A DNA stretch of 64,000 bases, taken from Neckera pumila. Its lineage: Eukaryota > Streptophyta > Bryopsida > Hypnales > Neckeraceae. How positions within the stretch are numbered: the stretch's first letter is position 1; every line of letters starts with the position of its first letter. Where the stretch lies: the NCBI GenBank assembly GCA_963969595.1, contig OZ018417.1, forward strand, positions 18,788,501-18,852,500, given 5' to 3'. Positions 34,111-46,585 of this stretch are shown in pieces. The notes below the pieces were generated by a model. That model made no database searches. It saw nothing but the letters and a program-made list of their open reading frames with translations, and had not been told where the DNA came from. The position numbers and the translations under genes are program-made.

Positions 34111-34170
34111 CCACGTGGCATACCTCTAATTGGGGCGTCTCTCTCTGTCGTGAGCGACACTATATTAAGG
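34111..34170 (+). promoter_or_regulatory. G-box and TATA-like promoter candidate
   Basis: A palindromic G-box CCACGTGG (34111-34118) lies 43 bp before TATATTAAGG (34161). Transcription would start near 34190. The nearest good + strand gene begins at 35423, so this would imply a leader of over 1 kb, probably with an intron. It could serve another transcript. Confidence 0.35.
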
Positions 34171-35422
34171 ACTCTACTCCTCTCAAGTTGTTGTTTGTAG
34201 TGGCAGTGTCTCACTTTCAGTCTTCAATTAGGATACAATTCATCGTTATCGGGATCCATTTACAAACTTGGTTATATGCATTTTTAGTTTCAAGTTGTGC
34301 ATCCGGGGGTTATTAGGGGAAGAAATTTAGTGATCCGAGCCTTGATTAAGAGTTGGAATACATTTCAAGGCGGGTCACATTTCAAGCTGTTGATTAATCG
34401 AGTTGGAGTTGAGCTTGGGAAATTTTGACCGCTGCGGATTGAGGTACATGCCAGACTTCCGAGTACGAAATCTTGTGCTTTTGGGGGTTCTTTACTGACA
34501 TATGGTTTCAATTGGTAGCGGTGCAAAGTCTTGTAAAGTTTGGTAACTTGCATCACCGACAATGAATGCAGTTCAACTGCTGTCTAGCAATTTTCATACT
34601 AGAATTTTCGTTTTGGAAAGTATTCATTTGGTTTCGTCAGTCTTGTGGACCTTCAGTTTATGTAAACGGCACCCAGATCGGCTTCCAAAATTTATACTAG
34701 GTTGCAGCTTTTTCAAGACCTTCTCGCAACTTAGCAAGCAGTTTTTTGGGTGGTTCTAAGTCCTTTGATCGAGGAGCCTGCTCAAACTTCCATGACGTGA
34801 ATAACCTGGTGCAAGGTTGGGCAGAGCTTCAAAGGCCGGGCATTAGAATACGTCTCAGGGTCTGCAGGGACAGCCTTTTCAATCTTCAAATCTGAAGTTT
34901 GCTCGTTGAGTGCGAAAAAAATCGTTTTCAGATGTGATCGATACTTATTTGTTTCAGTGAAGTTGCAATGCTTGCTCAGCTTGGCTGTCAAGATCATCCT
35001 TTAATCAACCATTTGAAAACCGTACACGAGGCTTCAACTTGAACTGAAATTGACCCACTCATGTACACGTTCGGATGATGTATGGTGTCTGTTTTGATTA
35101 CCAATTAATCTTAATTATCACTAGAACACGTCATTTTACTATGGCACCTACTCATTGTTTCGTCTTTGGATGCCTGTAATTGGCACAAAATCCGTCCCCA
35201 CTGGTTATCAAATATTTCAGTGCTACTATTTTTCAATTAAATGATAAATGATTGATACTGCAAATACTGTCATACCCACGAATGAATCGAAATATCACGA
35301 AAGCAATTGACAATCAGTGAGGACTGCAAGACTTTTGTGACGGTTAATTTGTGAATCATTAAACAGCAAAGGTGACTGAAAATTGTATGTAAACGAGGCC
35401 TGATCAGCGAGCTGGTGTTGCG

Positions 35423-35824
35423 ATGCAGGTGGATTTTAAGCTGATGGAGGCAACGCACTCGAGCCGTTCGTCTTTGGATGAAACAGAGTACAACCCCAAA
35501 ATGGAATTGGTAGAGAACTCAAAAGCATCTGATCAAAACACAAGTACTACTAGTAGTCCTGCCAATGGAGAAAGCTCTGCGCATCAGGCAAACGCAGTTG
35601 CAAAAGCTGAAGTTGCCAAGTATGATGGTGACGACGATGTGGCCCTTGTGCTGAGGAGGAAAATCAATGTTGGGGACATGAGGATGCCTGAATTGCAAAT
35701 TTCGGGATGCAGCGATGGCGAGGACGAAACTGAGAGTGATGACGATCTTTGCAGCTCTTCAGATGATGACGATGGGGAGTCTTATGATCCTTTTGCATCA
35801 GGCGTTGTGCCTCCTGTTCTGCCG
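35423..35824 (+). CDS. HMA-like protein, exon 1 (acidic N-terminus)
   Basis: 134 codons from ATG (35423) to the donor CTGCCG|GTACGT, phase 0. The next ATG (35444) is in frame and equally possible. The product is Ser/Thr-rich at first and strongly acidic at residues 99-122 (GEDETESDDD, then SSSDDDDGES). It shows no transmembrane segment or signal peptide. It precedes an HMA-like fold encoded by the next two exons; the full protein is 309 aa. The acidic part is probably disordered. I infer a plant HMA/HIPP-related protein, not a metal transporter, because there are no membrane helices. Confidence 0.85.
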
Positions 35825-36293
35825 GTACGTCATGTTCTTAAAATTTAAGGCTGGGGTTTGTAAAGGGTTAGGAGATGGACAGATGTGTCTGTGGTCATTG
35901 TCTCAGGGCGTAAATGCATCTGCTCTGTAAGGTAGGTGCACCTTGAGTCGTCAAAATAAGCGTTTCAGATTCTTCCGTGTTGTCACATCTTGAAGAGTTT
36001 GTTCCAGATCACCAAATTGTAGTGAAAGATGTTGCAAATAAAAGTTTCTGGTACTTGACAAATATGTTATAAATTTCAAAAGCAACCCAATGTATGCTCC
36101 TGTCAGACTCAGTAGGAAACAAGAAGGTTTGGAGCTTTGATGTAACCTGAGAGTGGTGCATGAATAGCGGCACGTATTTAGATAGCGGCAGTACTTCTCA
36201 ATGGCTTGGCTAGCTTCACGTGCCTGGGGCTTATTATCATTTTGCTAGTAACTGTCAAAGTAATCAAAACATTTCGTCTGCAAATGATTGCAG

Positions 36294-36366
36294 GATATAC
36301 AGCTCAGAGTGCCCATGGAGGATGCGAATGACGTTCAGAGAGTGAAAGATGCTCTTTTGATAAAAG
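36294..36366 (+). CDS. HMA-like protein, exon 2 (first half of fold)
   Basis: 73 nt between ATTGCAG and AAAAG|GTATGA, phase 0 to phase 1. It encodes DIQLRVPMEDANDVQRVKDA and on to LLIK. This aligns with the first strand and helix of HMA domains, where the usual pattern is V.M.C..C..KV..AL. Here the two Cys are Asp144 and Asp147, so the metal site is lost. The - strand gene has an exon of identical length and phase at 11930-12002. Confidence 0.88.
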
Positions 36367-37308
36367 GTATGAACTTGCCCGTCTGCGTCGCTCTTCATCT
36401 GATCGTTTCTCGTCTTCATGTAAAGCCCTAAATCACAATTACTGCGATCAAGCAACAGATATTATGTTGTGAATTACGATGTTGGCACGGCGGCGGCTAT
36501 TAAGAAAGTTTTTTTTCGGTGTTAGAACCTCAGTCATTACGGTTTCTGTGCCGCTCAAAGCCTCAAATGTGGAGATCGGATTTACAGAATGTGGAACAGA
36601 TGCTGATTATACCTACGATATATTGGTTTCAGAGAATACACCCGAGAGGATTTTGATAATTCGTAATTCCTTCAGAGGATTTTGTACCATGAACATACCC
36701 ATGTGCACTAGAATATATCCACTTTCAATTGGTGTGCTGACAAATTGCGAAGAAAACTAAAGTGAATGAATCAATCATTGTAACTAGAAGCATCCCTTCT
36801 TGTGTTAATTTATGGCTTCTACCATTGATATCAAACTGTGCAGCAGATAGAGTTCTTTTGAGTGCATATCACATGGACGTGATCACCAACATAAGAGCAC
36901 TAGTGGAAATCATGTCTTGTTCCAATCAAATTAATTGCATTGGTGGAATTCAGTTCTTGTTTCAGTCAGGGAGTCCACCCAACAGGACTTGATTCTTGGC
37001 TGGAATTCGTGACTAGTGATGAGCTCCAGCTAGAGAGTCCACCCAGCTTGGTTGAAAGTCTGGAGCTTCTCACCATTGACCAATTCCAGTCAAATTGGAA
37101 ATGGAAATACTCCCTACCTACAACAGGACTTGATTCTCTCTAATGTTGTGTTCAAAGCAAATATAACTGTTTTCCTCTCATGATGTGCTGTCATGCACAT
37201 CCTCATGGCAGCATTTATAAATAAGAGAACATTTTTCTTTGTTTTGATGTCAACATTCAAAATCTCTCATCTTAAACTAAAAAAACATCGTTTGTTCTTA
37301 ATTTGCAG

Positions 37309-37763
37309 GAGTATTGGATGTTGTATGCGACGAAGAAAGGCAAATTGTGACCGTAACTGGAATCATCCCCCCACTTCGCCTCCTGAAAAAATTGAAGAAA
37401 GTGAAGAGCCAGGCTCGAATCATCTCGACTTCAAGTCCCTTCGCATGCTTCGTAAATCCCAGCACTCGGCCGTCCACCCACTTCGCAGTCCCTGAAGAGC
37501 TCCAAGACTCCGCAGCACCAATTGATATTCCATCTTCTCGCTCTGGCGTCCCGAATTTCGTGGTTCTCCAACAGCGTCCCAGGCCGACGTTCCAGAGGTT
37601 CAACTTCCACAATGACCCGCACAGTCCTTACATGCGAACATTTAGCCCCTCAGACCTCAGTCCTGCTGATAGTCCACAGTGTCGTTCTGGAGACCGTAGC
37701 CGCTGTGATTCAGCTTTCTTTGATGATGATTTGTCGCAAGGGAATGGGTTCATCTTTACATAA
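37309..37763 (+). CDS. HMA-like protein, exon 3 (second half of fold and tail)
   Basis: It starts after TAATTTGCAG in phase 1, completing Gly159, and reads VLDVVCDEERQIVTVTGIIP, then PLRLLKKLKKVKSQARI. That is the strand-strand-helix-strand part of the HMA fold (to about residue 197). A Pro/Ser-rich tail of about 110 residues follows, ending FDDDLSQGNGFIFT and TAA. HIPP proteins commonly end in a CaaX box, and this one does not. The intron inside the fold, just before the Val after Gly, is at the position usual in plant HMA genes. Confidence 0.88.
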
Positions 37764-37841
37764 TTTCAAACGACTCTTGGAAGATGTTCAGAACTCATGG
37801 ACTCCCGTATGGAAGACGAGAGCAGTGACTGGGTTCACATG

Positions 37842-37873
37842 CATGTTCTAGACAAACAGAAGTCTAGAACATG
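37842..37873 (+). other. perfect hairpin in the presumed 3' UTR
   Basis: CATGTTCTAGAC, an 8-nt loop, then GTCTAGAACATG, 79 bp past the stop codon. The flanks carry a direct repeat, CAGTGACTGGGTTC (37822 and 37901 regions). This could be a transcript stem-loop or the scar of a small insertion. Confidence 0.7.
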
Positions 37874-37909
37874 TTTGCGAGCATGTTTGTCGACGAGAAC
37901 AGTGACTGG

Positions 37910-38640
37910 GTTCTGCAATTACAAGTTTCAATTAGTAATTGACAACAGGGGTAACGAAGTTAAACAAGATTTTGGATCTTAGTATAGTTCCTGACAAGTG
38001 TGTGATATGCTTCAGACAATTTCTCAATGTTGTCACTAGTTCCTAGTATTCCAATATTTCTTAAAACTGGTGGAATTTCATGGAATTTCATGGCGGGTAT
38101 GGTGAAGGTTGAGATTTGAGAAACTCGAGCAGATGTCAGTTGGCCGTCCTCACTCAGTTGAACACTTGAAAATCCTGATTTTCACAGTATTGTACACTTC
38201 AATGACACCATTTTTATGCTCTGAAATTTGCTATTTTTGAAACCGAGCAGATTGTACTGCATAAGTGTTCAATGGATAACGGAGGATCCTTTTGTGGACG
38301 AGGACAATGTTCATCCTTGGAATTTTGTGTGAATAGGGGAAGTCTTGCATACTAGTTTGATCTCTAATGAATGCTCTTGGGTTTTTTCAAGTGAATATTT
38401 CAGAGAGTATCAAAAGGTTGATTTCAGTAGTGACGAGCCCATTCTTCTTGAGGTTAACCTCGGAAGAAATAGGCTTTTCATAACCACGCATGTCCATCCT
38501 TCCTGAGGTTAATCTTTGTGAAGAAATAGTCTGTCCATGACCAAAGTAGTCACCAAAATGCTTTGATTATTGGACCAATGAATTCATTCTTTGTTTCTAT
38601 TCTTAATAGTGAAGTCATCTATTGGACATTTTAGGCTCAT
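37910..38640. other. no recognisable feature
   Basis: Downstream flank of the HMA gene. It probably includes the polyadenylation region, but no clear signal is chosen. A 27-bp imperfect duplication around CTTGAGGTTAACCT / CTGAGGTTAATCT lies at 38450-38515. Confidence 0.4.
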
Positions 38641-38649
38641 AGTGTTCTT

Positions 38650-39420
38650 TTAGGCAAATTAAACCTAAAACATTGTTGAGGATGCAAAATGTTCTTTGGA
38701 TGATTACACCTAAGATAGTAGGATGGAAAAGAATTGATTTTTCATCCAATTTTGTTTAGAAGTTGCTTGAATACAATTTTAGTGAATAGGATTGCAAATT
38801 CCGTCATAATGGTATTATTGGTTTTATTAATGAAGAAAATGCTCAATTTAAAAATCACCTTTGAAGTGCATATTTTGCCATTTCTTGCTATGTACTCTTG
38901 ATGGAAATTTTAGGCATGAAATTGATTTTTTTTTTTTTAAATTGAGTCCAAAGAATGAAATGAAGTTTATCAAGTTTTGTTTCTATTTTAATTGGAAATT
39001 TTGAGAGATTTATAAATTTCAATATTTTATAGAAATATGAACTTTGGACATATAAATATGGTTTTCTAATTTTCTAATTTTAGAAAAACACAATAACTTT
39101 GATTGATAAATTTGATTTATACTGTAATGTTACACACTGTAATATACATGTGTGGAGAGAATTTTATGATTTCAAAATTTCCCCCCAGTTTTTTAATTCT
39201 TTAGATTTTCACATTTTCCAAGTATATTCGGTATTTGATATAAATTTTCTTCATTTTTTTCTTAAAATTTGTAATAATTTCAAATCCTCCCCCCCCCAAA
39301 AAAAATATGGAAAATTTTATAACTTGCAACAAATATATATTTTCATCTTTGAAAAATAAGTATAAAAATTTCCATTCATTTCTAGTTGCAAAATGGCAGT
39401 TAATAGAGTCATAGATCCAT
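38650..39420. repeat. family-C repeat
   Basis: Colinear with 3240-3898 (GCAAAATGTTCTTTGGATGA, then TCATCCAATTTTGTTTAG and later AATATTTTATAGAAATATGA). The ends are worn. It contains a C run/A run at about 39290-39305. Confidence 0.6.
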
Positions 39421-39710
39421 CCTTCCAGGGTTTTAGGTTTTAGGACCAAATGTTCAAATTTCAAACCACAGATGAATGCAAACATATCCCAAGCTTGAAA
39501 TTAGTGATTATAGGTCTATCTTTCCGGAGTTTTACAATTAGATGTTCAAATTTCAAACAACAGATGATTGCAAATACACCTCAAGTATACAAACATGTAC
39601 AAGCACATCCCAAGCTTGAAATTAGTGGTTATAGGTCCGTCCTTCCGGGATTTTAGGACCAGATGTTCAAATTTCAAACAACAAACAAATGCATCCCAAA
39701 CATACAAAAA
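39413..39710 (+). repeat. tandem repeat, about 2.5 copies of ~110 bp
   Basis: The unit holds TCCTTCCGGGATTTTAGGAC, GATGTTCAAATTTCAAAC and CATCCCAAGCTTGAAATTAG. Copies start near 39413, 39511 and 39632; the last is shortened. Confidence 0.85.
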
Positions 39711-39759
39711 TGTGCTTGTTCATTCATTAATTTTTTTTTATTCTTGTATTAGTTCTTCA

Positions 39760-42700
39760 AGGCTTTAGTTTGTAAACATTCTATATTCCAAAGGATGCTA
39801 GTAGGTCTAGTCTTGAAAAGTAATTTTTTTAGTTCTAAAAATGACCTTTAAAAAATGACAATTTAAAAAAATATTTAAAAACACTATGATTAGAGCTTAA
39901 AATTTAGAGGAAAAAAATTCTTATGAAAATCACAAATATTCTATCTACAATCAATTTCTGAAGAAATTTCAAGTTTTGGTTTCAAATTTAATTGACAAAT
40001 ATTTGTTAGTGAACTAGTTTGGGTTGACATGATCTATGGATCATATTTCATAGCTATTGTTTCAAAGTAGTCATTAAATTATTATTCTAAATTATATTTT
40101 ATAATATATATTTACAATTTTGGAAATTGGAACTAACCCTTGGTCTTTAAGGAATTAAGAATTTAACATTGTAAGGTCATTAAAAGCCAAAAAATGACCT
40201 ATACAGTATAATTGTAGACGATGGAATATTTTTATACATAGTGACAAATTGATGATTTTGATCCATTTTTTGTGTACAACTTTAAAATGATACATCTAGA
40301 ATTAAGATTTAGTCATGTCAAAGGTTGTTTCTTAAAAGTATGTGATTGTTTTTTAACAATTATAACTATTTGTTCCCTAAATTGCATCTTGACATTCCAA
40401 ATCATCATTTTGGCTTTTGAGGAAAACTAGAAAAATAATTCAAGTCTCAATGATCTTAATTAGAAGTACTATTATCTCAATTTTCAGCATCATTTAAAAG
40501 AAATTCAAGCTAGGAGATTGAACTATCTTTCTATTAATATTAATTTTTATTTCACTTGGTGCTTCAAAGCATAATTTATGTCACCCTTTTGTAGTACAAA
40601 ATGCTTGAGTACTAAAAGATAAGCCAAAACAAATTAAAATATTCAAAGTGACACTTTAATATTTTAACATTTTTTAGAGTATATTTACATCTATAAAAAG
40701 CTTTGATTAATTCTATTTGATTTAGTGATGTGAAAATAATGGAGAATCATGTTTTATTCAAAGATCAAGGCATCTTTCTTAAAAAAAATACCAAATTTAG
40801 TTTTGAATACAATTTTTACAATTATATAAAATAGAGGTCTTTAGAATTTAAATTGTATTGATTAGTGCTCTTGAATTCTACTTTAGAAACATTCAATCAG
40901 TTTAATTATTGAAAGACACAATAATTATTTTATATTGCAGTTTTCTACAAGAATTAAATTCATATCCAAAATTTTAATGATTTTGAGAAAAGAAGATGAA
41001 TGATTTCTAATTTTAAAATGTAATATGAAATTAATAGTATATATCACACTAATTGGATTGACTTAAATTATAACGATTTGGTCTTTCTTTCTATTGTGTA
41101 CCTATTTTTAGTATTTCAAATGAAATGGATTTTTTTATAACTTTTTTGAACTTTTCTATTTCTATTTTCAATTCCATTTCATCCCACAATTTTATGCAAT
41201 CTATAATGCAAATTTTCAATCTAAGATGATTCATAGCTCACGACTTTGTATGGGCAATATGCAATAAGTTATAAAATAAATTACACAAGACATGATTGCA
41301 TGGGAAAAAAGTATTTAAAATATCATTTATATAAAGTGGCAAAATGAAGTGTATACAGTGAGGGATATGAAGCTTGTTGACATCGTCACATGCTTCATCT
41401 TTTTGAAGGGTTTATTGATATTGATGCTCTCAATTTTGATTTTATTGACAATAAAAAGAGTAAGGTATATACACTCATAATCAACATTGTTTAAAATTTG
41501 ACATTTAAAATGCTTATTTCATTTGTGTCCAAAAATAATAATTGAGAAATGAGCACCTACATTTGAATTTAAAAGGGTAAAAAAACTAGATATTGATTAT
41601 ACAAGATGTACACAATTGATCAAAACATGAATGATTATGAAAACTTATTGTTGGTTCTTGGTGCACCTAGAGACAATACCTTAAAAATTTCATGTATCCA
41701 AATAATGCATGGCTAAATGTGTTTTGGAATCTTCTTTCAGTGGCCAATAAGATATAATACAAATACTCATGTTTAATTGTAATTAGTGACGATTATAGGT
41801 GTGCATACCATATTTGAAGATCATTCTTTCTTTGCTAGCAAAACATGCTCAAGGGTGGTGTGTTTGAAGCTTTGTTGCAAAAGGTGGAATATTTGATATC
41901 TTGATGTTATTACGATGTGTCAAATTGGGTATTTGCATGCGAAAAATGTATCTCTAAGATACAAATATTGAATACCCTTCAACCCTTCTACTCAATGTTG
42001 CTTTCACTTTTTTCTCAATTTATGCCAACTTAGGATTGGATGCCATTGAGGATTATATACGGGACCTAAGATGAGCAAAATTTTAATTTACATCAACCTT
42101 GTAATTGGTTGGAATTACCCCTCTTTGGCATGAGCTCTAAACAATATACAATAAAGTAGGAGCATTATAATATTTTAAGTTTGCAATCAATTATGCAACA
42201 TATGACACCAACCCTTCTTTTTTTTGGCACCATAGGGCCAGATTGCACCATTTCAAAATAGATGTCTACTTTTCACTGGATAAAAGTAATCTTTAAAATG
42301 CCAAAAAAAATTCATTTTATTGAATATATGGATGAAGTCACCAAATTTGGATGAAAAATGGCATGAATATGATTGAAAAGTGTTTTTTAGTCCAAAAGAT
42401 GGATGAATGTAGAAATATTATGCTTCAAGAAATTTAAAGTGATCGCCATCTTGGCACTTTCTCAAAAAGTAAAAAAAAAGGGTTGTATGACACTTGTAGA
42501 AATAAGGCCTCTTTAGACAAAGGAAATGATCCATGAAAAGGCAAACATGGGAATTTAGACCACTTGTAGGTCTTTCCATTAATCATTTCCCTGGTCTTCT
42601 ACTATTTGATTTCATTTAGTGTCATATTTTTATTTGAAGAAGAAAAAGATTCATGGAGTAAAAAATAGAGAAGTGTCTTTGGAGTTCTAGGACCTTATTC

Positions 42701-43140
42701 CAATGACATTACAAAGTTGTCTACTAAAAGTCCTTGCTCCAAAGATTGGAAAATACTTTGGTATTTGTGAAAAACAAATACTTTCTTAATAAAGGTTGTA
42801 AATGTAAATGGTTTTATTTTTAGAATTTGTAGTTGAAGGATTTTTTTTACTAGATGGTATTAGAGTCACATGAATGAAGGCAATATATGTGTGTATGAAA
42901 TCAAAGAGTCCAAAGTGAAGCAAAACTTCATATTTGAGTGGAGCCTCAAGAGGATAAGACTTTTTTGAAAGTACTATGATTCTCCATTCTACTTAGTTGA
43001 GTTGGAGCCCAAAACAAATTAAGAAAAGTATAGATAGTGACTGTTTTACCAAATGTTGAATCTCATTAGAACCAAATTCCTTGGAAGTTTATTTGATTCC
43101 CTAATTACATGGAAAGAAAAAGGGAATAATAAAATAAAAA
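39760..43140. other. long AT-rich stretch without recognised features
   Basis: 3.4 kb of strongly AT-rich DNA. I see no long ORF, inverted-repeat termini or splice-bounded exon. It may be an old decayed repeat. Confidence 0.45.
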
Positions 43141-43239
43141 TTGATACTTCATTTTAGATGTCCCAAACATCTGGAACACATTCTGCCTTTAAACCTTAAA
43201 GAACACAGCCCTATCACCAAGGTAATCAACCAAACATCG

Positions 43240-43490
43240 TCATATTCTAGAATGAATAGCATAACATTGTATAACCAGGCAATGATCTTCCCCATGCGAG
43301 GAAGGTATTTCGCTAGACGCTTGGGAGGGACTTATTATCAATTATTTCAAGGATTGGGGTTGGTTGAGGAGCCACCTAAGACAATTTTGTCCATTGTAGG
43401 AGGCTTTTTTCAAGGACGCAAAAGGGACCCATGCCTTAGTGGTAAACAATGTTATGAGGTGCATTTTCCGTTTCTAAAAAAACATTATTT
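43240..43490 (+). repeat. interspersed repeat Z
   Basis: It matches 48555-48660 followed by 50064-50165 (TTCAAGGATTGGGGTTGG, TTTTTTCAAGG, GGTAAACAATGTTATG). The 128-codon ORF through it is not conserved in the other copy. Confidence 0.6.
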
Positions 43491-43499
43491 TGTCCTCCG

Positions 43500-43840
43500 G
43501 AACATCACAATATTTATAATGTTATGAATTATTCTTCAATATGGTAAGCCACCCTTTTGGTACCACTTCCAAAAGATCCGTAGGTGATAGAACTAGGCGG
43601 CAAAGAATTTGAGACTTCTACCGTCGAGGGTTTGTCATCATTCACCAACAACCGTAGTGGCAGCTCCGGCACAGACAGGCCTTTGAGATTCTATTGGTAA
43701 ATGAATGTTATGGAGATGGTTTAGGATTCGGCACCGGAGGTTGGACGGTGTACCGATTGCTGACTAAACCGAATTCAATACAGTATCATGGCAGAACTCA
43801 TAATTACTGAACGTCCCCAGACTTTATACAACAATATATG
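43500..43840. other. no recognisable feature
   Basis: Slightly GC-richer spacer between repeat Z and a family-M MITE. No gene is seen. Confidence 0.4.
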
Positions 43841-43843
43841 GTA

Positions 43844-44106
43844 AGGTGGGTACCCCCAAAACCGCCACTATTTGCAATTTACTGTTATTAGATTAGTTAA
43901 ATTCTCATATTTTCTCGATGGAACTTGGAAGGAGGTTCCAACGCACCAAAGAACGTGACATTTGGATATTGTATGCAAAAGTTGTGAAGGAACAAAGTTT
44001 GGTTCTAAAACAGTTTCTTCCACAAAGGTATATAATTGATTTTGGAGATGTGCACCGAGTGAAGATGGCGGTTTCGAGACAGTGGTGCATTTGAAGGGGC
44101 ACACCT
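43844..44106. mobile_element. TA-flanked MITE (family M, variant ends)
   Basis: The ends AGGTGGGTACCCCC and (complement) AGGTGTGCCCCTTC are bordered by TA. Confidence 0.55.
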
Positions 44107-44271
44107 TAGGACTTACCGAACTGACTTAGTGCTTGTCTTCCCTTTTTAGTGATCTTTCTATCAATTCAGAGAAGTAGTCACATATTTTTTCAATATACAT
44201 GTGCTATTTGGGTGATACTTGGTGATATCCATATCAAATCTAACTAGGTGATATCTAGCTAATAGTCTTAA

Positions 44272-44480
44272 CTCCCAAAAGGTCAAACAATGTTTTTTTG
44301 GCAACAAAGCAATTTTTGGACATCTCACTAAGAACGGAAATATTCACTATTTTTTTTCAAATTTTGTTTTGGATGTAGGGATGAGAAGTACTTTGCCGCT
44401 CCACCAAAATTTTCTACAATTGAATTTTCCCACAAGGAGTTATGAGGGAAAATGTCATTTTTGATGAATATGGGCCAACT
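44272..44480. repeat. single end of a family-T-like element
   Basis: TTAA|CTCCCAAAAGGTCAAAC, then TTGGCAACAAAGCAATTTTT and GGACATCTCACTAAGAACGG. This resembles the start of 49146-50059. The other end is missing. Confidence 0.5.
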
Positions 44481-44650
44481 CGGGTAGGATTATTTACGTT
44501 GGAGCAAAATTTTCATCACAATGCCCAAAGGAGCGGGGACAAGGCTTGGGGCCAATTTTTGGCCTCGGTTAAAAACATGTTGCTTCTAACATTTTTTTGT
44601 GATCCATAAATTCAAGACAAAATACAAGGAAGACGTGCCAAGGAGACAAT

Positions 44651-45417
44651 TGCTCTATGAAATATAATTTTAGAAAATTCGACATTGAATTCAAAGAAAT
44701 GAAAATATTTGGCAACTATTTCACATAGCTTCAAAAGCTATTTATTTTCTATGTGAAGAGATGATAAAACAAGATCTTTATACAAAAGTGTATTAGGAGG
44801 TATAACAATCCATGTAGGATATATAAATTAGGATTAGTAGGAGTTCAACCATTGAAGTCAAATGTAGGAATTGTATTCAAAGTACAATTTTAGAATTTAT
44901 TTAGGCATAGTAGAATAACTTATTTCAAAAAATTGAACTAAGTTAGTGTGAAAAGTCAACCAAAATTTCAGACTCCAAAAAGGTTATGGACAAAGTTCAG
45001 AGAAAATGTTTGAAAATGTCCCTTCCAACCCCTCTCTTAAATTTATCTATAACTTTTGATTCGAGACTCGGAATCTCAATTAGGTTTTTGGAGATGAAGC
45101 TTAGCTTGATTTTTCACATTAATTTAGTTCATATTTTTTTGAAGAAAATAATTCTACTATGCCTAAATAAGGTCTAAAATTCTACTTTGAACACAATTCT
45201 TGCTTCTGACTTAACTATGAGTAGTTGAACTCCTACTAATCCTAATTTACATATCCCACATTTGTTGTTTCACTTCCTACCACCCCACTAGTATAAAGAG
45301 CTTATCTTCTCATCTCTTCTTATACAAAATAAATGATTTTTGAATCTACGTGAGATAGTTGCCAAGAATTTCTTTGAACTTAATGTCAAATTTCTTAAAA
45401 TTATATTTCATGGAGCA
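44651..45417. mobile_element. foldback element with ~320-bp inverted arms
   Basis: The left arm starts TGCTCTATGAAATATAATTT and the right arm (complement) TGCTCCATGAAATATAATTT. They remain alignable to about 44960 and 45100. The transcript would fold into one long hairpin. No ORF of a known transposase. Confidence 0.8.
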
Positions 45418-45419
45418 CA

Positions 45420-46585
45420 AGAACATTTTATATGTAAAGTGTTCAGAGGATATGGCATGTGATGAACTTACTCAATGTCATTGATCTATGATGAGTCAAA
45501 CATAACAAACCCTAACTCGCCTCCTCCCGCCCAATATGACCAATTGTCCTTGAGTTTTGCTTGGTTGTTTTAGGCGATAAATTGATTAAGCTTGCCAAAG
45601 CTACAAATTTTGAGTGATTTTTTTCCTTCTTCTAGGACTAGCTCAAACCTAGAACTCCGTTGTTAATAGTTTGAAGAGATTACTATATTTGCAAGCCAAA
45701 AATGGTTGAAAAAATGGTTTTTATTAAAGTTTCCTTGAAGCTAGTTACCTATTGGAATTTTTTTTGGTACATGTTTCCAATTTGAAATTTTATGAAAGTT
45801 TTAGAACATGTGACTGACTTTGTCACAAAAACAAAGCAAACTAAGGTTCAAGAAAAAAAATGAAATTGACTTCAATGTGCAAAAGCCTCCCCAAATCAAA
45901 GCTGCACGGATTTTGGATGCCTTTGAAAAACAATTTTTCCAACTTCAAACACTATAACCTCGCAATGTGTGCGGTCAAAATCTCCCATTTCTTTTACTAC
46001 AATGTCATGAAGTAGTCTACCACTAGATCTTATGGTAAGATGCAACAAAATTTTATTTGTCATCAAGGGGGGCTTTGCCATTAAAAGAGTTGATTTTTAG
46101 TGTTTTTTGGCAAAAAATAGTCAATTGAACTTCAAGGGTCAAATATTATGGCTATGTTTTCACCCAAAAATATAAAAGTTTTTTGCACAAAAAATAGCCA
46201 ACATCTCTTGGATGTTTGCAAAAATTTGTGCATAAAAAAATACTCTTCTTCTTTGCAATGAAACTATCTTCATATGTTTAAATACAAAATATAATAATAT
46301 ATAAAAGATTTAATGAAACTTAAGGGTCACTGCACTCGAACACTTCTCATTACAGAAAATCTGGGCCATGTAGAGGGCTATTTGACTTTCGAATGATGTG
46401 CAAATATAGTGAAATAAATTAATAAATTAATAAAGAATATTTTTTAATAAAAAATCCAATAGGTTACAAAAGCTCACTTTCACTGGCAAGATTCCCTGGA
46501 AACGAGTTTAGACTAATATTTTTTGCAATTGCACATTTTCATGAAGGAAAATGGGCCTTCCATGGCCTCAAATTTTCTCTAATGG
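45420..46585. other. no gene; distant likeness to 19.6-20.6 kb
   Basis: 45900-46090 resembles the interior of the element at 19638-20561, for example 'TATAACCTCGCAAT' against 'TATAATCTTGCAAT'. The ends are not resolved. Confidence 0.35.

Noticed and set aside
36479..36760. 93-codon + ORF inside intron 2 of the HMA gene
   Set aside because: No motif and no splice context; probably chance.
43141..43527. 128-codon + ORF
   Set aside because: Lies across repeat Z, whose other copy does not keep the frame.
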